This document shows, in pieces, positions 53,316-62,625 of a DNA stretch of 64,000 nucleotides. Where the stretch lies: NCBI GenBank assembly GCA_965247375.1, contig CBDFHU010000009.1:1-64000 (forward strand), in the 5' to 3' direction. Numbering within the stretch: position 1 is the stretch's first letter; every line of letters begins with the position of its first letter. The position numbers and the translations under genes are program-made. The stretch is from Arsenicibacter sp965247375 (GTDB lineage Bacteria; Bacteroidota; Bacteroidia; Cytophagales; Spirosomataceae). Below the pieces are notes generated by a model. That model had not been told where the DNA came from and ran no database searches. It worked only from the letters and a program-made list of their open reading frames with translations.

Positions 53316-54551
53316 TCAGACTGCCCGTACAGCCCGCTGAATTTTCCGGATGGCTCCGGCAAACAGTTCCATATCTTCTCTGGTGCCCAGCATGGCGTGT
53401 TGCAGAATCCAGACCCCTTCCTCGCGGCAGGCCCGTTCGGCCACCTCGCAATACACCTGACTGTAATCGACCGTCTCCGGCAAGGCGTAGCACATAAACG
53501 TCTTGTTCTGAAACAACGGCTGCCGGTAAAGCGGATGCGGATACCCGCGGAAGCAGGGCACCCCTTCAGCTGCCAGCCGCTCCACAAACTCAATTTTGGA
53601 AAGCCCGCCCCCGAATGCAGCCGCATCATACCGGAAAATATAGAGGTGATAACAGTGCAGGGTTTCGCCGTGGCCGCGCGTCAGGGGCGTAATACCGTCC
53701 ACATCAGCCAGTAATTCATTCAGGTACAAGCCATTCCGGTTACGGGTCTGCGTCTGTTCCTCCAGCCGTTTCAGCTGTTCGGTCAGCAGAACGGCCTGCA
53801 TCTGCGTAATGCGGTAGTTACAGCCGGGATTATAGTGATCATACCATTGCCCCCCTTCGATCCGGCCAACGTTGCGGAGCGAATGCATCAGTTGGTAGAG
53901 TTCCTCATCGTCCGTCACAACGATGCCGCCCTCACCACTCGTCAGGTTTTTGGACGACTGAAAGCTAAAGCTGCCGACATCGCCGATTGAGCCAAGTTTA
54001 CGGCCCTTGTATTCGGCCCCGTGGGCATGAGCAGCATCCTCAATAACACGAAGCTTATACCGGCGGGCGATGTCCATGATGGCCTCCATATCACAGGCCT
54101 GGCCGGCAAAATGCACCGGAATAATGGCTTTGGTCCGATCCGTGATGGCGGCTTCAATGGCTTTGGGGTCAATGTTGTAGGTGTCCGGATCAATATCGAC
54201 AAAGACCGGCACACAATTGGCTTCTACCACTGTAGAGGCCGTTGCGATAAACGTATACGGCGGAACAATCACCTCATCGCCGGGCCGGACACCACAGGCG
54301 ATCAGGGCCAGCCGCAGGGATACCGAGCCATTGACACAGGTGATGGCATATTTACTGCCACAGTACGCCGCAAAGGCTTGCTCGAAGGCCTCGACCTCAT
54401 CCAGACAGTCGGGATTTCCCCATTTGCCGGACCGTACAACGGCAGCAACGGCATTAATCTCCCGCTCATCAAATACGGGCCAGGGAAAGGACTTAGTCAC
54501 GGTTGGCTGACCACCATCGAAAGCCGGCAAATCTATTGTAGATGGATTCAT
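53316..54551 (-). CDS. DegT/DnrJ/EryC1/StrS-family PLP aminotransferase
   Basis: About 411 residues, cytosolic. It carries the fold-type-I signatures of sugar aminotransferases: ITCVNGSVSLRLALIACGVRPGDEVIVP, VDIDPDTYNIDP, VIEDAAHAHGA and the Schiff-base lysine in SFQSSKNLTSGEGG (near residue 200). HCYHLYIFRYD and GVPCFRGYPHPLY follow. Family members aminate keto-sugars or, in the related dehydrogenating branch, act on amino-cyclitols. It is cotranscribed with the GH67/GH20-like gene, so making or breaking down an amino sugar is likely. The partner in the first gene set is missing, an asymmetry between the two loci. Confidence 0.88.
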   Translation of the reverse strand: MNPSTIDLPAFDGGQPTVTKSFPWPVFDEREINAVAAVVRSGKWGNPDCLDEVEAFEQAFAAYCGSKYAITCVNGSVSLRLALIACGVRPGDEVIVPPYTFIATASTVVEANCVPVFVDIDPDTYNIDPKAIEAAITDRTKAIIPVHFAGQACDMEAIMDIARRYKLRVIEDAAHAHGAEYKGRKLGSIGDVGSFSFQSSKNLTSGEGGIVVTDDEELYQLMHSLRNVGRIEGGQWYDHYNPGCNYRITQMQAVLLTEQLKRLEEQTQTRNRNGLYLNELLADVDGITPLTRGHGETLHCYHLYIFRYDAAAFGGGLSKIEFVERLAAEGVPCFRGYPHPLYRQPLFQNKTFMCYALPETVDYSQVYCEVAERACREEGVWILQHAMLGTREDMELFAGAIRKIQRAVRAV

Positions 54552-54699
54552 GTTCCGGAGAGTTAACTATCCGTAATACGTCAAAGCGCTTTTGACGTAC
54601 TACTTTTCAACCCTTTTTTCTGCGGCGGTAGTCTGTTTACCCGACCGGACCGTAGTATAAAGAGTTCGTTGTCAAGGACACTCCACAGCTAATCACATC

Positions 54700-56012
54700 A
54701 TGCTAACCAACAAACAGTATATCACAGCCTTACTACTGGCTGGTATGTCGCTCGGCACTGCCTGGGCAATCCGCGGACAATTCGGACATGAACAGGGAGC
54801 GGCCTGGGCGGGGTCTGTCGGCGCCCTTGCAGTTATTCTGATTGCCAAACGTGCAGATTGGTATAACAAAGCGCTGAAAGCAGCGCTGGCCGCCGGGCTG
54901 GGCTGGGGCATTGGCGGCATCATGAGCTACGGAAAAGTGTGTCGGTTTCGGCCGTGGCAATGATTTCGGCAATGTCTATTATGGTCTGGTCATGCTGCTG
55001 CTTATTGGCGGCATTCAGGGCTTCCTGGGTGGCGGGTTGTTCGGGCTGGCCCTATCTGATTCATCCATAAAACCCGTTAAATGGCATTTGCTGGTCATCG
55101 AAATGACCGTCGGGGCGCTGCTGACCTATTTTTTCCTTATCGAGCAGTGGGGCTGGCTCATGACCCCGCCGCGTTCCGAGCTCTGGGCCGCATGCCTGGG
55201 TATGGGACTGGCGCTGATGACGTTCACGGTCCGCAACCAGCAGCGTGCAGCCCTGCGTGTTGCGGCATTCAGTAGTCTGGGGGCCGGTTTCGGATTTGCG
55301 TTCGGGAATTTTCTGCAGGTAATGGGCAGTGCGTCTGATCTTTCCTTTAATTTCTGGAATGTGATGGAGTATTCGATCGGTTTTTTTGGCGGCGTGGGTA
55401 TGGCCTACGGTGCCTTTACCTCGCAGTGGGAAACCGTGGTCGAACGGCAGGGGGCACACCCGGTCTACATACCGCTAGCCGTTATCAGTGTGCTGATTCC
55501 ATTCGTCGTATGGGAGCAGTCGTTCGAGACAGAACGGCTTGAAGGCATCTACCGGAACCTGATGAGCGGCGACGTATTTATGGCGACCCGTTTCACCCAA
55601 ATCACAGCCCTGGTACTGATCGCCGGGGTAGCAACGTACTGGTTTTCACGCTTTCAGACAGCACAGGACGGCACTTACCTGCGGCTTGGCTACAATGATG
55701 TCCAGCAGTTTTTTCTGGTCCATTTTATCCCTGTATATCGTACTGAGCTTCCTGATTACCGGTTCTGTAATCAGCACCTACCGGCCGGAGCAGTTTCTGT
55801 ACATTGTTAACCTGATCCTGGCAGGGTTCTTTCTAAAACGTACCAAACCGATTTTTTCGGAACAGGTGTTTCACTACAGCAGACTGGCGCTCGGGTTTGT
55901 CATTGTACTTGTATTCATTGCGCTGATTACGCTGGTAGCCATTCACTCGCACGAAGAACTGGCGGGGGTAAACAAGCGGTTTGAATTAAGCCTCAGCTAT
56001 CCAGTTTATTGA
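54700..56012 (+). CDS. Polytopic membrane protein, copy 2 (two frameshifts)
   Basis: About 436 residues once two single-base insertions are removed. The parts are 54700-54963, about 54940-55810 and about 55690-56012. It begins GMSLGTAWAIRGQFGHEQGA and GWGIGGIMSYGKV, and has MTPPRSELW, all shared with the 715-residue protein at 17491. The first break is near 54937-54942 (GTGTGT; undoing it gives YGKVVGFGRGNDFGNVYYG) and the second in the T6 run 55709-55714 (gives QQFFWSILSLYIV). About twelve spans, no catalytic motif. It is divergent from the DegT gene and its 3' end overlaps the convergent response-regulator gene by 20 bp. Confidence 0.75.
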
Positions 56013-56484
56013 ACGGGGAGGGCGTTTCTGAACCGTCTAACGGCTTTTGCGGCAAACTGACGACATCGCTCCAGTACTGGCGCAGGGCGCCCATATGCTG
56101 TTTCCAGCCACCGAAACTCATAGGTTTTTCCAGAAACGAGGTGGCACCGGTTTCGTACGCCTTCCGGATCCGTTCGTCATCGGCCAGTGATGACAGGATT
56201 ACCGTGGGCATCTGCTGTGCTTTCGGATGTTTGCGCAGCTGTGGTAAAAATGACAGCCCGTCCATCACACCCGGGCCAAGATCAATATCCAGCAGGACAA
56301 GCTTGGGCAGCGTGTTATCCGCATTTTCGAGGTAAGATAACACTTCCTGCGGGTTTCTGAAGCTCAGAAATTCTGCCTGAGGAAACGTTTTGCGGGACGC
56401 TCTTTTTACAATTTCAAGTACATCCACATCATCATCAATCAACAGAATTGGAAATGTTGTATGTTGATCAACCATTGCATCCAT
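55993..56484 (-). CDS. Orphan response-regulator receiver protein
   Basis: About 163 residues made of a single receiver domain. The acidic pocket is Asp17-Asp19 (LLIDDDVDVL), the phosphoacceptor is Asp66 in LVLLDIDLGP, the conserved Ser lies in VILSSL and the Lys is Lys120 in FLEKP. No DNA-binding or output domain follows, and the last 30 residues are polar. No histidine kinase is encoded in the window. It may be a stand-alone phosphoacceptor, a CheY-like or Rcp1-like protein. It converges with the membrane-protein gene and is divergent from the zinc-ribbon gene. Confidence 0.88.
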   Translation of the reverse strand: MDAMVDQHTTFPILLIDDDVDVLEIVKRASRKTFPQAEFLSFRNPQEVLSYLENADNTLPKLVLLDIDLGPGVMDGLSFLPQLRKHPKAQQMPTVILSSLADDERIRKAYETGATSFLEKPMSFGGWKQHMGALRQYWSDVVSLPQKPLDGSETPSPFNKLDS

Positions 56485-56831
56485 GATACAAGTGCGTTAT
56501 AAGGAACGAAAGACTTCATATCAGAACGGACGTAGATCATTGAAGCCTATACTCTATAAGATAAGTAAAGATACTGCATTTTTACAACTTCCTGCCTTCA
56601 ATTACCTTTTATCTACATTATAACTATAATACTCTCATTTTGTTGTACCGGCTTTATTTTTGATGTTACCAACATTATTTTTGAAAGACTTTACATAAAT
56701 TTTATAAACCGATTTTAGATTTTACGATACATATTTAAATATTCAATGATTGTATTGCATCCTTATGTAAATTAGTTGATTTATATTTCCAAACGGTTTA
56801 CTTTTAGGTACATATCAAACTCAACAACGCT
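56485..56831. other. AT-rich divergent intergenic region
   Basis: These 347 bases separate the response regulator (minus) and the zinc-ribbon gene (plus). They are strongly AT-rich, unlike the rest of the window, and contain no ORF or clear RNA fold. They must carry promoters for both genes. Confidence 0.5.
56655..56683 (+). promoter_or_regulatory. Candidate Bacteroidota -7 elements (two TATTTTTG copies)
   Basis: TATTTTTG at 56655-56662 and again at 56676-56683 both match the Bacteroidota -7 consensus TAnnTTTG and point toward the zinc-ribbon gene. No convincing -33 TTG at the usual distance was found, so this is a weak call. Confidence 0.25.
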
Positions 56832-57111
56832 ATGGCTCCCCTGCTCCCCTATGCCTGGATTGTACCTGTAGTTTTATTGATTGCTTTTTTTGCCTTAAGT
56901 GTCAGGCTCAAACCCGTTTGTCCGAATTGCGGTAAAGATTCAACTGACCGCATCAGAAGGCCCCTCCTTGTTAAACGGCTTCCTGTTTTTCCTTCCGCTG
57001 GTACGCTACGAATGCTGGTCCTGCCACAAAAGATATTATGTGATTGGGTTCAGCAAAAAACAAAAGGTGAAACGGAGCGGATTGCCAAACCAGGCCGTTT
57101 CCTTCAGGTAA
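56832..57111 (+). CDS. Small membrane-anchored zinc-ribbon protein (one frameshift)
   Basis: About 92 residues once one inserted T is removed. One membrane span (residues about 8-24) is followed by a four-cysteine zinc ribbon: Cys30/Cys33 (CPNC) and Cys61/Cys64 (CWSC), then a basic tail. As read, the first frame runs on to 57464 through the next gene's antisense strand, which is spurious; the true end in the second frame is 57111. The break lies in the T5 run 56986-56990; removing one T gives RLPVFLPLVRYECWSC. The function is unknown. It converges with the GDPD gene with only 14 bp between them. Confidence 0.65.
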
Positions 57112-57125
57112 AAAATTACTTTGCT

Positions 57126-57947
57126 TTACAGCGTTTCCTTTACCCGTTGTACAAAATCAGTCTGAATGACATCAATACCGTTTTGCACCGCAAGGCGGTA
57201 TTGATCTTCCGTTTCAAAGTAATCAAGCGCATCCGCAAAAACAAAGATCTTCAAGGTATGCAGCCTTTGGGTAAGCGACGGTGTAAGCGCCTGCCACTTC
57301 ATATCAAAGGCATAGGGCTTCAGCCGGGCAACTTTGGACTCAATATCGGCTTCGCTTTTCAGGCCCGGCATGATGCGGGCAGCCGGCAAGAGTTTCCTGA
57401 GCGCTGCCAGGTAATCGTCTGTCCCGTAGAAAACCGATGTTTCGGCCAGCCCATATGCTTTTAGTACCGCCAGTAACGGCTCCGGAGCAACGTCTTTACA
57501 GTCAACGTAAAGTGCGGCCTGTTTTTGATGCGTCTTGTTCCAGTCGTTCAGCAACCGGCACACCTCCTCAAGTGCAGGAATCCGCTCCTGTGCGTACGCC
57601 TCACCGGTTCCTTTACCTGCCGAAAGCTGACGCAGTTCAACGGCTGTTTTTTCCTTCAGCGGCCCATGTCCGGTGGTCGTCCGGTCCAGGTTACCGTCGT
57701 GCAGGATAAATAGTTGCCCGTCTTTACTCGTCCGGACATCAATCTCAATGTAATCGACCTGCATGGCCAGTGCGGCCCTGAACGTAGCCAGCGTGTTTTC
57801 GGGCAAGCCAGGCATAGCACCCCGATGCGCCGAAATACCGATGTATTTTTTCTTCATGGCAGATTGTCCTTCGGTTTGCCCGTAAAGCAGCACCAAACAT
57901 AGGGCAATCAGGGTAATAAGCAGACTGTAGTTGATTGTCCGGGTCAT
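57126..57947 (-). CDS. Glycerophosphodiester phosphodiesterase
   Basis: About 273 residues with an N-terminal hydrophobic signal. The GDPD signatures are complete: SAHRGAMPGLPENTLATF (catalytic His and Arg), IEIDVRTSKDG (Glu, Asp metal ligands), FILHDGNLDRTT (second His) and a late KSEAD. It hydrolyses glycerophosphodiesters to glycerol-3-phosphate and an alcohol, here probably in the periplasm. Its start codon overlaps the stop of the upstream phosphatase gene (ATGA), so the two are translationally coupled. Confidence 0.9.
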   Translation of the reverse strand: MTRTINYSLLITLIALCLVLLYGQTEGQSAMKKKYIGISAHRGAMPGLPENTLATFRAALAMQVDYIEIDVRTSKDGQLFILHDGNLDRTTTGHGPLKEKTAVELRQLSAGKGTGEAYAQERIPALEEVCRLLNDWNKTHQKQAALYVDCKDVAPEPLLAVLKAYGLAETSVFYGTDDYLAALRKLLPAARIMPGLKSEADIESKVARLKPYAFDMKWQALTPSLTQRLHTLKIFVFADALDYFETEDQYRLAVQNGIDVIQTDFVQRVKETL

Positions 57948-59726
57948 TTTTTCTCAATCTTTAATTCGTCCTTTACCTGCCCGTCGGAGCCGTAACAGGT
58001 ATAGGTCAATGTTTTCCCGTTTATCGTAATGTGCTGATAGTAATTCCCTTTCGGATACCGGATAGCTGCATACGGCTCATCGGGCATGTTGGTATGGCTG
58101 TCCGGAATCCCCACCGAAATGGTATAAATGGTTCCGTTGGCTGGTGAATCAACCGGTTTTTTCAGCATACATCGGCTTCGAGCGCATGTAGTAATGCACG
58201 TGTCCACCCATCACCATATCCACATGATACTGATCAAACAGCGAGCACCATTCTTTCCGGATCAGCGCGTAATCTTCTTCGTAGTTATACGGCGGGAAGT
58301 GAAAAAAGGCAAACTTCCAGTCCGCTTTTGAACCGGCGAGCTGCTCCCGTATCCAGGCCGATTGCTGCTCAACCGGCGCAGTCCCGTCGATCATCAGGAA
58401 CAGGGCATTCTGATACATGAAGGCATAAGTCTGCTCTTTCGGGGCAGCAGCCGGTCCGTTTTCGGGCAAACTGAACATTTCCTGATACATCCATGCCCCC
58501 AGGCCATCCTGACTGTCGTGGTTACCCGGAATCGGCATCAGCGGTTTCCGGGCAAAAAACCCTCCCGAATGCTGCCAGAGTTCATCCCATTCATCGCGGT
58601 GCAGCCCCGTACTGACCAGATCACCGGCAATGTTGAAAAAGGCCGTCTCGGGGTGCCTGGCAGCGGCCCGTTGCGCCATCAGTCCCCAGTCCCGCGATTT
58701 ATGGGTGTCGCCGAACCAGATGTAGGAGAAGGCCGCCGGACCGGCCGGTTTGGTCGTAAACGTTTCCGGGACCGACCATACCCCGCCGGTTACCCCGACG
58801 CGGTAGCCATAGGTTGTGGCGGGCCGTAAGCCGGTCAGCTTGCCGGTGAACCGGTGTACATACCGGTCATTCTGCAACAGCCGGTCTTCCATCACAAACC
58901 GGTCGGCAGTTTTGGTCAGCGTATCCTTACTACCGGCTACCCAGTACTGTACTACCCCTGCGGCCACCGCCGGACTGGTCCGCCACTGGATATTCATGGT
59001 AGTCGACGGATCGCCGCTCCAGGTCAGGAGCAGCTGATCCGGGGCAGTTGAGGACGGCGTAGTCGTTTTCCGGAATGCCCCGACGAGGTGCGCTTCCCGT
59101 GCACGGCCACGAATCGTTTGCAGCAGGACCTGCCCTTTCAGCGATTCCGGCACGTCATCAAGTACCAGATCATCCCAATCGTGGTACGTAAACGCCCCCT
59201 TCTGCATCGGCACCTGCGTCTGGGCAGGGAAGCTGTTGGTAACCTGTAGCTTATCGCCGGCCTTTTGCGGACCGACACAGACAAAATATACCGGCCGGTG
59301 CTTGTCGAAACCGTTGATACCGAGCGCTACCCGACCGGCATTGACCCGTTTCTGCCAGACTTCATACGTATATTCTTCATTTTTGACCTCCATACCGGTT
59401 TTCACAAACCCGCTGGTCGCCAGCCAGAACGGCAGGGTTTTCTGCGCCTTGTCGCGCATGATGGAAACGACAGCCGGCACGTTGACATCAAAAGTCAGGT
59501 AGCGGGTTGCCAGTATGTTTTTGTCGGCGGGGCTCAGAAAATTGAGGATAAACGGTTCCCGGATCGTATCCAGCTGTTGCGGAGTAAGCTGCTGATACAA
59601 CCGCGTTACGGCCCTGTCCATCACTTCCTTCACCCCCTGCGGTCCGCTACCCGCTTGTCCGGAAGCCGTTGTTGCCCCCGCTGCCAGCAGCAACAGGCCG
59701 TATGCATATGTTTGAAAATACCTCAT
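57944..59726 (-). CDS. Fn3-like domain metallophosphoesterase (one frameshift near C-terminus)
   Basis: About 593 residues once one inserted base is removed. The signal peptide ends near ASGQA. A long N-terminal region (about 30-225) precedes a purple-acid-phosphatase-like N-domain (LLLTWSGDPSTTMNIQWRT) and a calcineurin-like domain with FGDTHK, NIAGDLV, PGNHDSQ, FFHFPPYNY and GGHVHYYMR. As read, the frame ends at 58149. Removing one T from the T6 run 58157-58162 gives MYAEKPVDSPANG and continues to 57944, adding a short beta-rich tail. Its stop overlaps the GDPD start (ATGA). Confidence 0.83.
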
Positions 59727-59844
59727 CAGATGAATCTAAATAAATAATGGACAATGAATGATGACTACTGAAGCCACATTCACTGTCCATTAGCAATACG
59801 CGTCAAATAGCCGTCAGTACTATCCGGATAATGGGTAATGTACA

Positions 59845-61199
59845 TTATTTCAAAAACACCTCATCATTATCTGTCAGGAACATGCGGGTGCTCTGGATAT
59901 ACGAACCACCGCCCGGACTTTTATATTTCAGCGACACGTAGAAGGCTTTGTAGCCGGTTTTCGGATAAGCCTCCGTTACGTCAACTTTGGCCTGATTGCT
60001 GACACCCAGACTCCGGCTTTCCCACTTTTCGTCCTGGAAAATCTTGTCGTCGGAATCGGCTGACCACACGATAGCGTCTTCGAGCAGGTCAGGGGTGGTT
60101 TTCACAGATACTTTTACGCCTTCTTTGGTGGTTGACACCTCCCACTTGCAGAGCGGATATTTCTGTTTCAGCAAGGTTTCGCCGAAGAACGCGCTCAGGG
60201 TTTCGAGGGCCTGCCGCTTGTCGCCCAGGCCGTGACCGGCGTTTGGTACGTAACTGATCAGGTTGACGCCCGGAATGTCGTCGTAGTAATTTTTGATGGC
60301 ATCGACCGTCCAGTACTCATCATTCGTACCCATAAAAATCATTTTCGGCTGGGTCAGTTTTTTGCGGTACGAATACGGGTCAATCATCTGGTTGATGGCG
60401 CGGCCTTCCGGCGAGGTCATGGTATTGGTCAGTCCGAGCTTCACGTAATCGTTGATCTGCTCACTGTATTTATTCCACGAATCAATCTGGTATTGCAGGT
60501 TTTTCGGCATGTTCAGGATGTCGATTACCATCGGCGCAATCGCAACGGCACGGCTGTCCATGGCGCCCGTCAGCCAGGTCGTCCAGCCCGTTTTGAAGCA
60601 CCCGACACGACAAACCGCTTCACCTCATGGTTCAGGTTTTTACGGGCAAACTCCTGCACGGCATCCATACCACGGATGGCGCTCTTGGTCATCGGAAACA
60701 GTAACGGCCACGAATAATCGCCATCTTTCTGAAAGTTATGCAGCGTATGCGAGATCAGGGCATCTTCGGTCAGGTTACCGAAAAACGGCTGATTCGGCGT
60801 TTGCCGCAGCACCGCAACGATGGCCTTATTCTTCTGCGCAATTGCCCCGAACGCCATGGCATCACCCTGATTTTTACCCCAGTTCGGCTGTTCGTTTTTG
60901 TTGGAACCACCCGTTATAAACAGCAGTGCCCCGTCGTGCTGATTGGCTTTCGGAACGAGTACGGTCAGCTGGTGGCGCCACGTAAATTCCCGCCACTTCT
61001 GCGACGTGAGCAGGAGGTTGTAGGCCGTCACATCGCCCAGACTCATGGTATCCTTCAGCTCCCACTGGTAGGTTTTATCGCCGTTATTGAGATAGCTCTC
61101 CAGCGCATTTTCCGGTGTGATGGCCTTTTTGGTGGTGATGAATCCCGCCATGGTCAGCGCAAGCATCAGGGCGGTTACGATAAAAAAACGATTCTTCAT
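59845..61199 (-). CDS. PhoPQ-activated pathogenicity-related (PqaA-type) protein (one frameshift)
   Basis: About 451 residues when one missing base is restored. A membrane/signal segment is followed by an alpha/beta-hydrolase fold: nucleophile Ser in VVSGASKRGWTTW, Asp in FMGTNDEYWT and His in PNAGHGLGD. LLFITGGSNKNEQPNWG and FPMTKSAIRGMDAVQEF are also typical of the PhoPQ_related family. Frames 60570-61199 and 59845-60561 join at the CCC run 60587-60589, where a fourth C restores SKRGWTTWLTGAMDS. Family members are secreted hydrolases of uncertain substrate. The ceramidase-like gene lies 13 bp upstream. Confidence 0.82.
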
Positions 61200-61211
61200 A
61201 TTGCGGTTAAT

Positions 61212-62459
61212 TTACTTTAACGAAATTGGTTCAGGAGTTTCGGAGAGCCATTTCAGGACCTCATTCATGTAAATTTCAGCGGTCTGCTCACCAAGGCTTG
61301 TCCGGCTGATGTATTCGTAGCGTTTAAAACTGGCAAAGTCAACTTTGGTCAGCATATAGCCGAAGGCATCGTTGGTCAGGCCAAATAAGAACGGTTGCCG
61401 GGTCCGCATGTTGCGTTTCAGGTAATAGCCTATGTTGGGCAATGCCTCCCCCGGAATGGTCAGCACCTGCGCCGACCCGATGTTCAGCAGATTGACCTGT
61501 GCCGACACCTGTTTCCCCGTCATCTCGTAATGCAGGGGCGAATTTTTAATGATGTACTGCATGACTTCAGAGTCAACGGGAAAGTTGATTTTCCGCATCG
61601 CACAGTACAACTCAGGATTCGCCTGCACGGGTGCATCGGCCACGATGCGGAGCGCTTCGTCGGCCAGCAACTCGCCGATCCGGACGCATTCGGCCCAGTC
61701 GTTGGCTTCTTTGCCGCCCTCACGCCGGTTGTCGGCCGTTACCATGCCGCCCTGGGCGCTGTTCATAAAAATTGCCATGCCACCGGTCCGGGCCTCAATG
61801 CGGTCATAGAGCGGCCCGCACAGATCGGGGCTCAGAATGCCCCGCCCCGATCCGATGATTTCGGGATGGATGGCATAATTCACCAGCGTCGCAACCGGCT
61901 TGCCGTCTTGCCCGACCGCCTGAATCACGCCGCAACGGGGATCATACAATTGGTCAGCGTAATAGTTGTAGGCGATTTTGCCTTTGGCTTCACCGACCGC
62001 AATTTTCAGCGATGCCGGTTTGAGATTCCGGACGGCTTCGTTGACGGCATCGGCCATGTCTTTCACGCACCGGTCCAGATAGGCCAGATCCGCATAGGAC
62101 TTGCCCGACGCATCCGGAAACCCGTAGGCATCCGGACCGCTGTGTGTATGGGTCGCCCCGATGAGTACATTTTCCGGCGGAATCCCCTTGATCAGTGCCC
62201 GCGACTTATTCCCCAGCACCGATGGCCACCCAAGGTTATCCACACTGACGATAGCCACCCGCGTGTTGCCGCGTTCGAGCACCAGCGCCCGGATAAACAA
62301 ATCACCCTGCTTTTGCTGAGCGGGTTTGGGCGTACCGATCCCGCCGGAGACCGGCAACAACGGATCGGGCGTAATTTTCCGCAAGGCAGCCCCCGCCTTA
62401 AACGACTGGGCCTGAAGGCTCAGCCCGTACAGACATATCAAAAAAAAGAGCAGCCTCAT
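61212..62459 (-). CDS. Neutral/alkaline ceramidase-like N-terminal-domain protein
   Basis: About 415 residues with a signal peptide ending near LQAQS. The start of the ceramidase catalytic domain is recognisable: FKAGAALRKITPD, VAIVSVDNLG, IGATHTHSGPDAYG (zinc His residues), NYAIHPEIIG (His) and FMNSAQGGMVTADN. The C-terminal domain of bona fide neutral ceramidases is missing, as in many Bacteroidota proteins of this kind that sit in glycan-use loci. An amidase or deacylase on a lipid or sugar amide is a fair guess. It lies between the SusD-like and PqaA-type genes. Confidence 0.85.
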   Translation of the reverse strand: MRLLFFLICLYGLSLQAQSFKAGAALRKITPDPLLPVSGGIGTPKPAQQKQGDLFIRALVLERGNTRVAIVSVDNLGWPSVLGNKSRALIKGIPPENVLIGATHTHSGPDAYGFPDASGKSYADLAYLDRCVKDMADAVNEAVRNLKPASLKIAVGEAKGKIAYNYYADQLYDPRCGVIQAVGQDGKPVATLVNYAIHPEIIGSGRGILSPDLCGPLYDRIEARTGGMAIFMNSAQGGMVTADNRREGGKEANDWAECVRIGELLADEALRIVADAPVQANPELYCAMRKINFPVDSEVMQYIIKNSPLHYEMTGKQVSAQVNLLNIGSAQVLTIPGEALPNIGYYLKRNMRTRQPFLFGLTNDAFGYMLTKVDFASFKRYEYISRTSLGEQTAEIYMNEVLKWLSETPEPISLK

Positions 62460-62469
62460 AGAGATGTTT

Positions 62470-62620
62470 GACCCCTACGGGGTCTGTTTTTAGTACTTGT
62501 TTGCTGTTCCGGTTTTTTCAATCCGGAACTAATTAATACCGGATTTATAATCCGGTTCCGTGCAGGCGGATTACAAATCCGCTGTCAGGCTGCGACGGGT
62601 TTGCAAATCCGTCGCAGCCT
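62470..62620. repeat. Array of five short palindromes
   Basis: In the 166-bp gap there are five successive hairpins: GACCCC/GGGGTC at 62470, GTTCCGG/CCGGAAC at 62506, CCGGATT/AATCCGG near 62539, GCGGATT/AATCCGC at 62566 and AGGCTGCGACGG/CCGTCGCAGCCT at 62587-62620. They resemble dispersed AATCCG-type palindromes seen in Cytophagales. The last one directly follows the SusD-like stop and may act as its terminator. Confidence 0.75.
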
Positions 62621-62625
62621 CTTCG

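Noticed and set aside
56832..57464. 210-codon continuation of the zinc-ribbon ORF
   Set aside because: The frame past about 56990 is antisense to the GDPD gene, and the second zinc-binding pair (CWSC) sits in the other frame, so a one-base indel explains it.
61395..62471. 358-codon plus-strand ORF opposite the ceramidase-like gene
   Set aside because: Its translation is Arg/His-rich without domain features, while the opposite strand carries a complete recognisable protein with signal peptide.
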